In this document: piece after piece, positions 46,945 through 61,900 of the stretch | Layout: every line of letters starts with the position of its first letter | Numbering within the stretch: position 1 is the first letter of the stretch | Source of the DNA: Symsagittifera roscoffensis | Taxonomy: Eukaryota > Xenacoelomorpha > Acoela > Convolutidae | NCBI RefSeq assembly: GCF_963678635.1 | Contig: NC_087069.1 | Coordinates: 9,370,633 to 9,434,632, forward strand | DNA: 64,000 bases | Direction of reading: 5' to 3' | Program-made: the position numbers and the translations under genes | Notes under the pieces: generated by a model | Databases searched by the model: none | What the model was told of the DNA's origin: nothing | What the model saw: only the letters and a program-made list of their open reading frames with translations

Positions 46945-47605
46945 ATCTCTTGGGTAGTTTGATTTTGAAACAGGGGCACGATTTTTCTTAATGGTGCAGA
47001 TAAGAGTCTTTTCAGTTGATTCTGGAGTCTAAACAGCGTGATTCGCTTCTCCCAGTGCAGCAAAAAATCAAGTAGAAATTTAAAGTACCAGGATTGCCAC
47101 TTGTTGATAGCTCATAGTAGGAAACGGTTCGTGGCAGTAAGCTAATTTTTTCAGAGACGAAAACTCAAGAGTGCAAAATAATAAGTTCTTCGCAAGTAGG
47201 ATAAAAAAGACACACCTTCTTCACTGAGTTTTTAAATTGACAGGATGATTGAATTGGTCACTAAGTTGGATTAGAAGAGGATGCTTGGAGAAATTTAACT
47301 TATCCCCTATCTGTTGTGTTTCCGTTTTCTCTCTTCTCTTTTTTTCTGTTCTTATTGAAAACGTTATCAGTTGTACTTAAAAACAACCTGCTTAAACACA
47401 ATTTATCAGTTTTTTTTTTACTTTTTTCTTATCATCATTTTATCATAAATCTACAAACTGATCAAATTTAATTTTTAATAAACCTTTTTTATTTAGTTTT
47501 ATTGATCAAAACATTTTGTATTTGTTTCATTTTATAAAGAATAAATTCTCTTTTTGATCTCAATAACTCCTGGGGTAGAACAAAAGAGCTAATAATTCAA
47601 TTTTC
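46945..47605. other. Intergenic, no feature recognised
   Basis: AT-rich; nothing supported. Confidence 0.4.
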
Positions 47606-48150
47606 ACGTATTCAAAATTGCTAGTCATACACTACTCATGCGCAAATTTGCAAATACGCAAATTTGCATAAAATATATGACCAATGATTTTTCATACATA
47701 TAAATAGTAAGATTAGCATTGTGCCATAAACAAAAAAGTGTTTTATTTAACTTTTTCAGTTTAGTCTCTTCATTTTTGGTTGGTGTTTGTAACCGAACAC
47801 CAGTGACAAAGACCCCAGTTACTCAGGTTCACCAAAGGTTCAACAGTCTTTCATGCATGTTCAATGCAAAAAAAACGACATGAACAAAGATGTATTACAC
47901 AAAAAAGTCATTTTCTAAGTTTTCTAAATTTTTCTAAATTTCAAAGATGATAATTTTTATTGCAAATTACTAAGAGAAACGGAAAACCAATCCATTTTTT
48001 GTGTACCCAGGAATACTTTAAGCACGTATAAAATGAAATTTTGCATGCAAAAAAAATCATTAATTGATTAGAAAATTCGTCTGCTGCTTGAAAAATTTTT
48101 GAGGGGCCATTTTGTTTACGCCGAAACGCCAATACAAAAAACAGGTGTTA
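47606..48150. mobile_element. CCCGGG-family element, eroded copy 4 (inverted)
   Basis: Contains AATTGCTAGTCATACACT at its left. At 47780-47830 it carries the complement of the copy 3 interior (CTTTGGTG..CTGAGTAA..GGTCTTTGTCACT), then the complement of the central CCGTTTCTC region. The CCCGGG termini are not intact. Identification rests on shared interior sequence. Confidence 0.6.
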
Positions 48151-49039
48151 ATTTTGACTAGATCACCTTGAAAAGGAAGATTTTGTGAGTATGAAGTTCT
48201 TAGGAGTAAGAAGCTTTTTTAGTAGTTTTTTGCATATATTCAGTTTGTGGAGTTGTATGAGTAGCACATTACGAGGCCAAATGTGTATTTTGTGAATTAC
48301 AACCGGATTCCGCAACAAGGACGTTGCCTTTGTTTTTCTTTTGTTCTTTCTTTTTCTTTGATTGTTACGACAAAATTCTAACACGTTTAAAGATTTGTCT
48401 CGTAAATTCAGGAACATAGAGACACAAAGTTGTGCGTCTATCCAATGAAGAGTTTGGCCTCGTGATGCAGTTGTTTCAATGGACGTCAACCATTGCTATT
48501 ATGAAACGATCTGAGAATAACTAGTGTTTTCGACACATTCGGCAGTCTTAGAAAAAAAGCTAATTGGTAACCATTTTTTATACAAAAATGACAAGTAAAA
48601 CAACAAACGTAAGAACAAAAAATTGAACAAAATATCAGTATTTTGCCTCTTTTTATTTTTGACCCATTTTAACAAAAAGATTTTGTGAGCTGGCCTGCTC
48701 GCTGTTTTTGCTCAAATTAAGACAAAAATCAAAAATTTTGAACAACATTTTCAGTCTTTAGAACATCGTTCTGATCGCGAGTGAAATAGCTTCACTATGA
48801 TATATCACTCAATTCACTCCAAAGAATATTTGTGGGAGCTAATTTTGCGTGGAAAATAAAAAAATAAAAAACCTGAATTCAAAATTTTCAACCGTTTTTC
48901 AATTGATCGGATTAACTAGTTTAAAAACTGGCATATAACCCTAAGTTGACTGACTAATTTTGTCATAATTGCCTTATGAGCAGGGTTTTCAGTGTTTCAA
49001 AATATTTTAGTTATAAAATAATTGTTCCAACTATAATAT
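48151..49039. other. Boundary region left of the satellite
   Basis: AT-rich, no gene recognised (the minus frame 48163-48489 is Lys/Arg-rich and unsupported). The satellite starts abruptly near 49040. Confidence 0.45.
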
Positions 49040-52000
49040 TCAGAATATTCATTTTAACAGTTTGCCATTCAATAACAATTAGTCCAGGGCATATCAAGTA
49101 ATGACCTCTACAGTTGTCCAAAATGCTATAAACTCGGGTTCAAAACCGCTCCAGTCTCATCGATTGGTTAAATTGGTGAAAACTTATCCCCGTTGATGTT
49201 TTTGACTCTTCTTGTTGAAAATAATATTCATTTCAACGGTTTGCCATTTAATAACAATTAGTCCAGGACATATCAAGTAATGTCATCTACAGTTGTCCAA
49301 AATGCCTCAAACACGGGTTGAAATCAGCTCCAACTTCATCGATTAGTGATAATGGGAAAAGTTATCCCCGTTGATGATTTTAAATGTTTTTGCTAAAAAG
49401 AATTTTCCAATGAAACAGTTTGCACTTTGTTAACAGTTAGTCTAAAGCATATCAAGTAATATCATCTACACTTGTTCAAAAAAAAGACAAACCCGGTCTC
49501 AAATTTCCTCCAGTTTCATCGATTGTTGTTAATGAGGAAACTTATCCCGTTGTTGTTTATAAAATATGTTTGCTAAAAAGAATATTCATTTTCGCAACTG
49601 GCAATTAAATTTTATTAAGTCTAAGAAATAAAGTTTTAAGTTGTCCAAGACGCTACAAATCCGCTCCAATTTAATCGATTAGGGATATTGAGAGAACTTA
49701 TCACCGTTGAGGTTTTTATCTGCTTGTTAAAAAGAATCTAGGGCATATCAAATCATGGCTTCTACGATTGTCCAAAAAGCGACATAATCGAGTTCAATTC
49801 CGCTTCAATTTCATTGGTGAAAATAATCCCCATTGATGTTTTTAAATGTTTTTGCTGAATAGAATATTCATTCTAACGGTTTGCCATTCAGTAAAATTTA
49901 GTCAAGGGCAAGTCAAGTATTGGCATCTGCAGTTGACTTAAATGCGAAAAAACCGGTTCCAAATTAGCTCCAATATCATTGATTAGCGATATTGGGAAAA
50001 TTAATCCCTGTTGATGTTTTTAAATCTTCTTGTTAGAAAAGATTCATTTCAAAGGTTTGTAATTTAGTAGCAATTTTTCAAGGAATTATGAAGTAATGGC
50101 ATCTAAAAATGTCCAAAATGCAACAAAACCGGGTTTAAAACTGCGCTAACTTCACTGATTAGTGATAATGAGAAACTTATCCCGTTGGTGATTTTTTAAA
50201 AATATGTTTGCTAAAAAGGATATTCGTTTTAACAGTTTGCCACCTAGTAACAATTAGTCCAGGGCATACCAAGAAATTGCATCTACAGTTGTCTAAAATG
50301 CGACAAACACGAGTTGAAATCCGCTGCAATTTCATCGATTAAAGATATTGGGAAAACTTATCCCCGTTGATGTTTTCAAATCTTCTTGATAAAAGGAATT
50401 TTCATTTCAATGGTTTGCCATTTAGTAAAAATAAGTCCTGGGCGTATCAAGTAATGGCACCTACGGTCGTCCAAAATGCAACAAACTTGGGTACAGGTCT
50501 GCTCTAATTTCATCGTTTAGTGATAATGAGAACTTATCCATTGATGTTTTTTCAAATATGTTTGCTAAAAAGAACATTCATTTTATCAGTTTGCGGTTTA
50601 GTAACAATTCGGTCAAGGCATATAAAAAATTAGCATCTTTAATTGTCTACAATTGAACAAACCCGGGTTCAAATAAGCTCCAATTTCATCGATTAGTGAT
50701 AATGAGGAAGATTATCCCGTTGATTTTTATAAATATGTTGGTCAAAAAAAAATACTCATTTGAAAAAAATGCCATTAAGTAAACCTTACTCGAGGGCATG
50801 TCAAAAAAAGGCATCTACAGCTGTCTAAAATGCGACAAAGCAGGTTTCAATTAGTCCAATTTCATTGATTAGTGATACTGGTCAAAATTATCCCTGTTGA
50901 TGTTTCTGAATCTCCTTGCTAAAAATTATTCATTTCAAAGGTTTGTCAATTAGTAACAATTTTTCCAGGGCATATCAAGTATTGGCATCTACGGTTTCCC
51001 AAAACGCGTCAAACTTGGGCTCAATTCCGCTCCAATTTCATCGGTTAGTGATATAGTAAAAACGTATCCCCGCTGAAGTTTTCAAATGTTTTTGATGAAA
51101 AGAACATTCATTTTCTCACCTTGCGATTTAGATACAGTTAGTCCAGGGCATTTCAAGTAATGGCATCTAAAATGGTCCAAAAACCAACAAACCCGGGTTC
51201 AGATCTGCTCCACTTTCATCGATTAGTGATAATTAGGAATCTTATCCCATTGATTTTTATAGAATGTTTTTGTTAAAAATAAGAATACTCATTTTAAAAA
51301 AATTGCCATCAAGTAACCCTAACACGAGGGCATGCCAAGAAAAGGAATCTCCAGTTGTCCAAAGTGCGACAAAGCAGTCTTAAAATCCAATCCAATTTCA
51401 CTGATTAGTGATGTTGGGAAAACTAATCCCTTGTTGATGTTTTTAAATCTTCTTGTTAAAAAACATTCATTTCAAAGTTTTGTCATTTAGTAGCAACTTG
51501 TCAAGGGCTTATCAAGTAGTGGCATCTAATGTTGTCCAAAATGCGACAAACCCGTGCTCAAGTCTGCTCCAATTTCATCGAATAGTGATATTGGGAAAAC
51601 TTATCCCCGTTGATGTTCTTAAGTCTTTTTGTTAGAAAGCACATCATTTCAGCTGTTTGTCCTTTAGTAACTATTAGTCCAGGGCATATCAAGTAAGGGC
51701 ATCTACGCTTGTCCAAAATACGATGAACCACGTTTCAAATCCGCTCCGATTCCATCGGTTAGTGATATTGGGAAAACTTATCCCTGTTGATGTTTTTAAA
51801 TCTTCTTGTTAAAAAAAAAATTCATTTAAAAGGTTTGCCATTTCGTAACATTTAGTCCAGGGCAAATCAAGTAATTGCTTCTATGGTGTCCAAAATGCAA
51901 CAAAACCGGCAACTGTTTGCCTTTTAGTAATAAATAGTCCAGGGAATATCAAATGAAGGTCATCTACGGTTGTCAAAAATGCGGGAAAGCCGAGTTCAAA

Positions 52001-52434
52001 TCCGCCCCAATTCCATCAATTAGAGAGAATGTTGAAAATTATCCCTGTTGATAATTTTAAATTGTTTTTGCTGAAAAGAATATTCATTTCAACGGTTTGA
52101 CATTTCGTAACAACCAATCCAGGGCATATCAAGTATTGGCATCTAAATTTGTCCAAAATACGACAAATCGGGTTCAAATCCGCTCCAATTTCGTCATTTA
52201 AAGATAATGAGGAAACTTTTCCCATTGATGTTTTTTTTTCAAATTTGTTTGCTAAAAAGAATATTCAATTTAACAGTTTGCCATTAGGAAAACCTAGGTC
52301 CATTGCATATCATGAAATATTATCTAAAGTTGTCCAAAATGCGACAAACCCGGGTTCAAATCCGCTCCAATTTCATCGGTTAGTGATAGTGGCAAAAAAA
52401 ACTTTTCACTGTTGATGTTCTTAAAACTTCTTTT

Positions 52435-53510
52435 TAAAAAGAATACTCATTTCAACGGTTTGCCATTCAGTAGCAATTAGTCCAAGATAAATCAAGTAAT
52501 GGCAACTACAGTTGTCCAAAACGCTAAAAAACCGGGTCTAAGTATGCGCTAACTTCATCGTTGAGTGATAATGAGAAACTTATCCCATTGATGGTTTCTC
52601 AGATAAGTTTGTTAAAAAGAATTTTCATTTTAACATTTTGCCATTAGGTGAACTTTAGTCCAGGACCTATCAAGAAAAAAAATCTGCAGTTAATCAAGTG
52701 CGACAAACCTTTTTTCAATTCCGTTTCAATTTCATCGATTAAAGATATTGGGAAAAATTCTCTCCGTTGATGTTTTTAAACCTTCTTGTTTAAAAGAACA
52801 TTCATTTCAGTGGTTTGCCGTTTAGTAACAATTAGTCCAGGATAAATCAGGTAATGGCATCTACGGTTGTCCAAAACGCTACAAACCCGGGTCTAAGTAT
52901 GCTCTAATTTCATCGTTAAGTGATAATGAGAAACTTATCCCATTGATGGTTTCTCAGATAAGTTTGTTAAAAAGAATTTTCATTTTAACATTTTGCCATT
53001 AGGTGAACTTTAGTCCAGGAACTATCAAGAAAAAAAAATCTGCAGTTAATCAAGTGCGACAAACCTTTTTTCAATTCCGTTTCAATTTCATCGATTAAAG
53101 ATATTGGGAAAACTTCTCTCCGTTGATGTTTTCAAACCTTCTTGTTTAAAAGAATATTCATTTCAATGGTTTGCCGTTTAGTAACAATTAGTCCAGGATA
53201 AATCAGGTAATGGCATCTACGGTTGTCCAAAACGCTACAAACCCGGGTCTAAGTATGCTCTAATTTCATCGTTAAGTGATAATGAGAAACTTATCCCATT
53301 GATGGTTTTTCAAATAAGTTTGTTAAAAAGAGTTTTCATTTTAACAATTTGCCATTAGGTGAACTTTAGTCCAGGACCTATCAAGAAAAAATCTGCAGTT
53401 AACCAAGTGCGACAAACTTTTTTCAATTCCGTTTCAATTTCATCAATTAATGATTATGGGAAAGATTGTCCCCGTTGATGTTTTCAAATGTTTTTGCTGA
53501 AAAATACATT
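52435..53510 (+). repeat. 357-bp dimer, three tandem copies within the satellite
   Basis: Pairs of monomers repeat with a period of about 357 bp: AGTCCAGGATAAATCA, AAACCCGGGTCTAAGTATGC and GATGGTTT.TCA.ATAAGTTTG recur near 52.5, 52.85 and 53.2 kb with few changes. The second monomer of each pair is marked by GGTGAACTTTAGTCCAGG and CTGCAGTTAA.CAAGTGCGAC. Confidence 0.88.
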
Positions 53511-55599
53511 CATTTTATCAGTTTGCGATTTAGTTACAATTAGTCCAGGGCATATCGAGTATTCGCATCTGAAATTGTCTAAAATCCAACAATCTGGGTG
53601 CAAATCTGCTCCATTTTTATCAATTAGGGATAATGAGGAATCTTATCCCGTTGATTTTTTTAAAAGTGTTTATTAAAAAAAAGAATACTCACTTTAACAA
53701 AATTGCCATTAAGTAGTCCTACCTCGAGGGCATGTCAAGAAAAGGAATCTCCAGTTGTCCAAAGTGCGACAAAGCAGTCTTCAAATCCACTCCAATTTCA
53801 CTGATTAGTGATGTTGGGAAAACTAATCCCTGTTGATGTTTTTGAATCTTCTTGTTAAAAAACATTCATTTCAAAGGTTTGTCATTTAGTAGCAATTTGT
53901 CAAGGAATTATCAAGTAGTGGCATCTAAAGTTGTCCAAAATGCGACAAACCCGTGTTCAAATCTGCTCCAACTTCATCGAATAGTGATATTGGGAAAACT
54001 TAGCCCCATTGATGTTCTTAAGTCGTTTTGTTAGAAAGCACATCATTTCAGCTGTTTGTCCTTTAGTAACAATTAGTCCAGGGCATATCAAGTAAGGGCA
54101 TCTACGGTTGTTCAAAATGTGAAAAATTTGGGCTCAAATCCTTCGAATTTCATCGATTGGTGATTTTGTAAAAAAAACTCCCTGTTGATGTTCTTAAAAG
54201 TTCTTGTCAGAACTATTTGCCCTTTAGTAACAATTAAACCAGTACATATCAAGTAATGACATATACTGTCATCCAAAATGCAACAATCCCGGGTTTAAGT
54301 CTGCTCTAGTTTCATCGATTAGTGTTAATGAGGAACTTAATCCGTTGATGTTTTTTCAAATATGTTTGCTAGAAAGATTATTCATTTTAATTTGCCATTA
54401 GGTAATTTTTAGTCCAGGGCCTATCAAGAAAAGGAATATACAAATAATCCAAATGCGACAATTCCGGGTTCAAATCCCCTCCTATTTTATTGATTATGAT
54501 ATTGGGGAAAATTATCCCGTTGACGTTTTTAAATTTTTTTTGTTGAAAAGAACATTCATTTCATCAGTTTGCGATTTAGTAACAATTCGTCCCAGGCATA
54601 TCAAGTAAGGGCATCTACACTTGTCAAAATACGATGAACCACGTTTCAAATCCGCTCCGATTCCATCGGTTAGTGATATTGGGGAAAATTATCCCGTTGA
54701 TGTTTTTAAATCTTCTTGTTGAAAAAATATTCATTTAAGAGGTTTGCCATTTCGTAACATTTAGTCCAGGGCAAATCAAGTAATTGCGTCTATGGTGTCC
54801 AAAATGCAACTAAACCGTGTTCAAATCAGCTACTTTTTCATCGATTAGTGATTTTGGGAAAACTTATCTCAGTTGAAGTTCTTAAATCTTCTTGTTAAAA
54901 AATATTCATTTCAACGGTTTGCCTTTTAGTAATAAATAGTCCAGGGAATATCAAGTGAGGTCATCTACGGTTGTCAAAAATGCAGGAAACCCGAGTTCAA
55001 ATCCGCCCCAATTCCATCGATTAGAGAGAATGTTGAAAATTATCCCTGTTGATAATTTTAAATTGTTTTTGCTGAAACGAATATTCATTTCAACGGTTTG
55101 ACATTTAGTAACAACCAATCCAGGGCATATCAAGTATTGGCATCTAAATTTGTCCAAAAAACGACAAATCGGGTTCAAATCCGCTCCAATTTTGTCAGTT
55201 AAAGATATTGAGGAAACTTTTCCCATTGATGTTTTTTTTTTTTCAAATTTGTTTGCTAAAAAGAGTATTCAATTTAACAGTTTGCCATTAGGAAAACCTA
55301 AGTCCATTGCATATCATGAAATATTATCTAAAGTTGTCCAAAATGCGATAAACCCGGGTTCAAATCCGCTCCAATTTCATCGATTAGTGATAGTGGCAAA
55401 AAAAACTTCTCACCGTTGATGTTCTTAAATCTTCTTGTTAAAAAGAATACTCATTTCAACGGTTTGCCATTCAGTAGCAATAAGTCCACGATAAATCAAG
55501 TAATGGCATCTACAGTTGTCCAAAACGCTACAAACCCGGGTCTAAGTATGCTCTAACTTCATCGTTAAGTGATAATGAGAAACTTATCCCATTGATGGT

Positions 55600-58500
55600 T
55601 TTTCAAATAAGTTTGTTAAAAAGAGTTTTAATTTTAACAATTTGCCATTAGGTGACTTTAGTCCAGGACCTATCAAGAAAAAAAAATCTGCAGTTAACCA
55701 AGTGCTACAAACTTTTTTCAATTCCGTTTCAATTTCATCAATTAATGATAATGGGAAAAATTGTCCCCGTTGATGTTTTCAAATGTTTTTGCTGAAAAGA
55801 ACATTCATTTTATCAGTTTGCGATTTAGTTACAATAAGTCCAGGGCATATCGAGTATTCGCATGTGAAATTGTCTAAAATCCAACAATCCGGGTTCAAGT
55901 CTGCTCCATTTTTATCAATTAGTGATAATGAGGAATCTTATCCCGTTGATTTTTTTAAAAGTTTTTATTAAAAAAAAGAATACTCATTTTAACAAAATTG
56001 CCATTAAGTAGTCCTACCTCGAGGGCATGTCAAAAAAGGCATCTACAGCTGTTCAAAATGCGACAAAGCAGGTTTCAATTTGTTCCAATTTCATTGATTA
56101 GTGATACTGGTCAAAATTATCCCTGTTGATGTTTCTGAATCTCCTTGCTAAAAATTATTCATTTCAAAGGTTTGCCATTTAGTAACAATTATTCCAGGGA
56201 ATATCAAGTTATTGCATCTACGGTTACCCAAAACAAGACAAACTTGGGCTCAATTCCGCTCCAACTTCATCGATTAGTGATATTGTGAAAACTTAGCCCC
56301 ATTGATGTTCTTAAGTCTTTTTGTTAGAAAGCACATCATTTCAGCTGTTTGTCCTTTAGTAACAATTAGTCCAGGGCATATCAAGTAAGGGCATCTACGG
56401 TTGTTCAAAATGTGACAAACTTGGGCTCAAATCCTTCGAATTTCATCGATTGGTGATTTTTAAAAAAAAACTCCCTGTTGATGTTCTTAAAAGTTCTTGT
56501 CAGAAAGAATATTCATTTCAATTATTTGCCCTTTAGTAACAATTAAACCAGTACATATCAAGTAATGACATATATTGTCATCCAAAATGCAACAATCCCG
56601 GGTTTAAGTCTGCTCTAGTTTCATCGATTAGTGTTAATGAGGAACTTAATCCGTTGATATTTTTCAAATATGTTTGCTAGAATGATTATTCATTTCAATT
56701 TGCCATTAGGTAATTTTTAGTCCAGGGCCTATCAAGAAAAGAAATCTACAAATAATCAGAATGCGACAATTCCGGGTTCAAATCCCCTCCTATTGTATCG
56801 GTTATGATATTGGGGAAAATTATCCCGTTGATTTTTTCAAATTTTTTTGTTGTTGAAAAGAACATTCGTTTTATCAGTTTGCGATTTAGTAACAATTCGT
56901 CCGAGGGATATCAAAAATTAGCATCTTAAACCGTCTACAATTCAACAAACCCGGGTTCAAATAACTCCAATTTCATCGATTATGATATTGGGGAAAATTA
57001 TCCCGTTGATGTTTTTAAAATTTTTTGATGAAAAAAATATATTCATTTTTGGAGTTTGCCATTTAGTAACAATTAGTCCGGGGCATATCAAGTAATGACA
57101 TATAAAATTGTCTAATATGAAACAAACCCGGTCTAACTTGAAAAAAACCCGGATAGTTAGGAATCTTATCTTTTTGATGTTTATAAAGATGTTTGCTAAA
57201 AAGATTATTCATAGTAACAAATTGCCAATTAGTAACCCTTACTCGAGGGCGTATCAAGAAATGGCATCTACAGCTGCCAAAATGCGACCAATCCAATTTT
57301 AAATCCGCTCCAATTTCATCGATAAGTGATATTGGGAAAACTTATGCCTGTTGATGTTTTTAAATATTCTTGTTGCAAAAAATATTCAATTTAACGGTTT
57401 GACATTTAGTGACAATTATTCCAGGGCATATCAAGTAATGTAATCTACAGATGACCAAAGTGCGACGAAATTGGGTTCAAATCCGCTCAAATTTCATTGA
57501 TTAGTCATAATGAGAAAACTTATCCCCGTTGATGTTTTCTTCAATTTTCTTGTTAAAAAGAATATTCATTTCAAAGGTTTGCCATTTAGTAACAATTAGT
57601 CCAGGATAAATCAAGTAATGGTATCTACAGCTGTCCAAAATGCGACAAAGCCGTTTTTAAACCCGGTCCAAGTTCATAGATTAGTGATATTGTGAAAATT
57701 TATGCCTGTTATTGTTTTTAAATGTTCATGTTAGAAAGAATAATCATTTCAACGGTTTGACATTTAGTGACAATTAGTCCAGGGCATATCAAGTAATGGA
57801 ATCTACAGATAACCAAAATGCGATAAATCCGCTCAAACTTCATCGATAAGACATAATGGGAAAAATTATCCCCGTTGGTGTTTTCTTAAATTTTCTTGTT
57901 ATAAAGAATGTTCATTTCAACGGTTTGCCAATTAGTAACAATTTGTCAAGGACTTATCAAGTAGTGGCATCTAAAGTTGTCCAAAATGCGACAAACCCGT
58001 GCTCAAATCTGCTCCAATTTCATCGAATAGTGATATTGGGAAAACTTATCCCCGTTGATGTTCTTAAGTCTTTTTGTTAGAAAGCACATCATTTCAGCTG
58101 TTTGTCCTTTAGTAACTATTAGTCCAGGGCATATCAAGTAAGGGCATCTACGCTTGTCCAAAATACGATGAACCACGTTTCAAATCCGCTCCGATTCCAT
58201 CGGTTAGTGATATTGGGAAAACTTATCCCTGTTGATGTTTTTAAGTCTTCTTGTTAAAAAAAATGCATTTCAACGGTTTGCCATTTAGTAACAATTAGTC
58301 CAGGATAAATCAAGTAATGGTATCTACAGCTGTCCAAAATGCGACAAAGCCGGTTTTAAACCCGCTCCAAGTTCATAGATTAGTGATATTATGAAAACTT
58401 ATGCCTGTTATTGTTTTTAAATGTTCATGTTAGAAAGAATAATCATTTCAACGGTTTGACATTTAGTGACAATTAGTCCAGGGCATATCAAGTAATGGAA

Positions 58501-58911
58501 TATTCAGATAACCAAAATGTGACAAATCCGCTCAAACTTCATCGATAAGTCATAATGGAAAAATTTATCCCCGTTGGTGTTTTCTTAAATTTTCTTGTTA
58601 TAAAGAATGTTCAATTTAACGGTTTGCCATTTAGTAACAATTAGTCCAGGACATATCAAGTAATGGCATCTGCAGTTATCGAAAATGCTTTAAAATCGGG
58701 TTCAAATCCACTCCACTTTAATTGATTAGTGTTATTGGAAAAAAAATTTGCCCAAAAGAATACTCATTTTTGGATTTTGCCATTCAGTAACAGTTAGTCA
58801 GGGGCATAACAAGTAATGGCATCTGAAATTGCCCAAAATGCAACAAATCAGGGTTTAAACATGCTCCAATTTCATCGATTAATGATAATGGGAAACTTGT
58901 CCCAATGATAG
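55600..58911 (+). repeat. Higher-order repeat, copy 1 (3.31 kb)
   Basis: 19 monomers forming one unit; matched positions in the next copy are offset by 3312-3313 (55783 to 59095, 57856 to 61169, 56881 to 60193). Inside it a block of four monomers (about 694 bp; 57590-57950 and 58284-58640) is itself duplicated. The start is the first position where periodicity holds; before 55.6 kb the monomers differ. Confidence 0.92.
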
Positions 58912-61900
58912 TTTTTCAAATAAGTTTGTTAAAAAGAGTTTTCATTTTAACAATTTGCCATTAGGTGACTTTAGTCCAGGACCTATCAAGAAAAAAAATC
59001 TGCAGTTAACCAAGTGCTACAAACTTTTTTCAATTCCGTTTCAATTTCATCAATTAATGATAATGGGAAAAATTGTCCCCGTTGATGTTTTCAAATGTTT
59101 TTGCTGAAAAGAACATTCATTTTATCAGTTTGCGATTTAGTTACAATAAGTCCAGGGCATATCGAGTATTCGCATGTGAAATTGTCTAAAATCCAACAAT
59201 CCGGGTTCAAGTCTGCTCCATTTTTATCAATTAGTGATAATGAGGAATCTTATCCCGTTGATTTTTTTAAAAGTTTTTATTAAAAAAAAGAATACTCATT
59301 TTAACAAAATTGCCATTAAGTAGTCCTACCTCGAGGGCATGTCAAAAAAGGCATCTACAGCTGTTCAAAATGCGACAAAGCAGGTTTCAATTTGTTCCAA
59401 TTTCATTGATTAGTGATACTGGTCAAAATTATCCCTGTTGATGTTTCTGAATCTCCTTGCTAAAAATTATTCATTTCAAAGGTTTGCCATTTAGTAACGA
59501 TTATTCCAGGGAATATCAAGTAATGGCATCTACGGTTACCCAAAACATGACAAACTTGGGCTCAATTCCGCTCCAACTTCATCGATTAGTGATATTGTGA
59601 AAACTTAGCCCCATTGATGTTCTTAAGTCTTTTTGTTAGAAAGCACATCATTTCAGCTGTTTGTCCTTTTGTAACAATTAGTCCAGGGCATATCAAGTAA
59701 GGGCATCTACGGTTGTTCAAAATGTGACAAACTTGGGCTCAAATCCTTCGAATTTCATCGATTGGTGATTTTTAAAAAAAAACTCCCTGTTGATGTTCTT
59801 AAAAGTTCTTGTCAGAAAGAATATTCATTTCAATTATTTGCCCTTTAGTAACAATTAAACCAGTACATATCAAGTAATGACATATATTGTCATCCAAAAT
59901 GCAACAATCCCGGGTTTAAGTCTGCTCTAGTTTCATCGATTAGTGTTAATGAGGAACTTAATCTGTTGATATTTTTCAAATATGTTTGCTAGAATGATTA
60001 TTCATTTCAATTTGCCATTAGGTAATTTTTAGTCCAGGGCCTATCAAGAAAAGAAATCTACAAATAATCCGAATGCGACAATTCCGGGTTCAAATCCCCT
60101 CCTATTGTATCGGTTATGATATTGGGGAAAATTATCCCGTTGATGTTTTCAAATTTTTTTGTTGTTGAAAAGAACATTCGTTTTATCAGTTTGCGATTTA
60201 GTAACAATTCGTCCGAGGGATATCAAAAATTAGCATCTTAAACCGTCTACAATTCAACAAACCCGGGTTCAAATAACTCCAATTTCATCGATTATGATAT
60301 TGGGGAAAATTATCCCGTTGATGTTTTTAAAATTTTTTGATGAAAAAAATATATTCATTTTGGGAGTTTGCCATTTAGTAACAATTAGTCCGGGGCATAT
60401 CAAGTAATGACATATAAAATTGTCTAATGTGAAATAAAACCCGGTCTAACTTGAAAAAAACCCGGATAGTTAGGAATCTTATCTTTTTGATGTTTATAAA
60501 GATGTTTGCTAAAAAGATTATTCATAGTAACAAATTGCCAATTAGTAACCCTTACTCGAGGGCTTATCAAGAAATGGCATCTACAGCTGCCAAAATGCGA
60601 CCAATCCAATTTTAAATCCGCTCCAATTTCATCGATAAGTGATATTGGGAAAACTTATGCCTGTTGATGTTTTTAAATATTCTTGTTGCAAAAAATATTC
60701 ATTTTAACGGTTTGACATTTAGTGACAATTATTCCAGGGCATATCAAGTAATGTAATCTACAGATGACCAAAGTGCGACGAAATTGGGTTCAAATCCGCT
60801 CAAATTTCATTGATTAGTCATAATGAGAAAACTTATCCCCGTTGATGTTTTCTTCAAATTTCTTGTTAAAAAGAATATTCATTTCAACGGTTTGCCATTT
60901 AGTAACAATTAGTCCAGGATAAATCAAGTAATGGTATCTACAGCTGTCCAAAATGCGACAAAGCCGTTTTTAAACCCGGTCCAAGTTCATAGATTAGTGA
61001 TATTGTGAAAATTTATGCCTGTTATTGTTTTTAAATGTTCATGTTAGAAAGAATAATCATTTCAACGGTTTGACATTTAGTGACAATTAGTCCAGGGCAT
61101 ATCAAGTAATGGAATCTACAGATAACCAAAATGCGATAAATCCGCTCAAACTTCATCGATAAGACATAATGGGAAAATTTATCCCCGTTGGTGTTTTCTT
61201 AAATTTTCTTGTTATAAAGAATGTTCATTTCAACGGTTTGCCAATTAGTAACAATTTGTCAAGGACTTATCAAGTAGTGGCATCTAAAGTTGTCCAAAAT
61301 GCGACAAACCCGTGCTCAAATCTGCTCCAATTTCATCGAATAGTGATATTGGGAAAACTTATCCCCGTTGATGTTCTTAAGTCTTTTTGTTAGAAAGCAC
61401 ATCATTTCAGCTGTTTGTCCTTTAGTAACTATTAGTCCAGGGCATATCAAGTAAGGGCATCTACGCTTGTCCAAAATACGATGAACCACGTTTCAAATCC
61501 GCTCCGATTCCATCGGTTAGTGATATTGGGAAAACTTAACCCTGTTGATGTTTTTAAGTCTTCTTGTTAAAAAAAATGCATTTCAACGGTTTGCCATTTA
61601 GTAACAATTAGTCCAGGATAAATCAAGTAATGGTATCTACAGCTGTCCAAAATGCGACAAAGCCGGTTTTAAACCCGCTCCAAGTTCATAGATTAGTGAT
61701 ATTATGAAAACTTATGCCTGTTATTGTTTTTAAATGTTCATGTTAGAAAGAATAATCATTTCAACGGTTTGACATTTAGTGACAATTAGTCCAGGGCAAA
61801 TCAAGTAATGGAATCTACAGATAACCAAAATGTGACAAATCCGCTCAAACTTCATCGATAAGTCATAATGGAAAAATTTATTCCCGTTGGTGTTTTCTTA

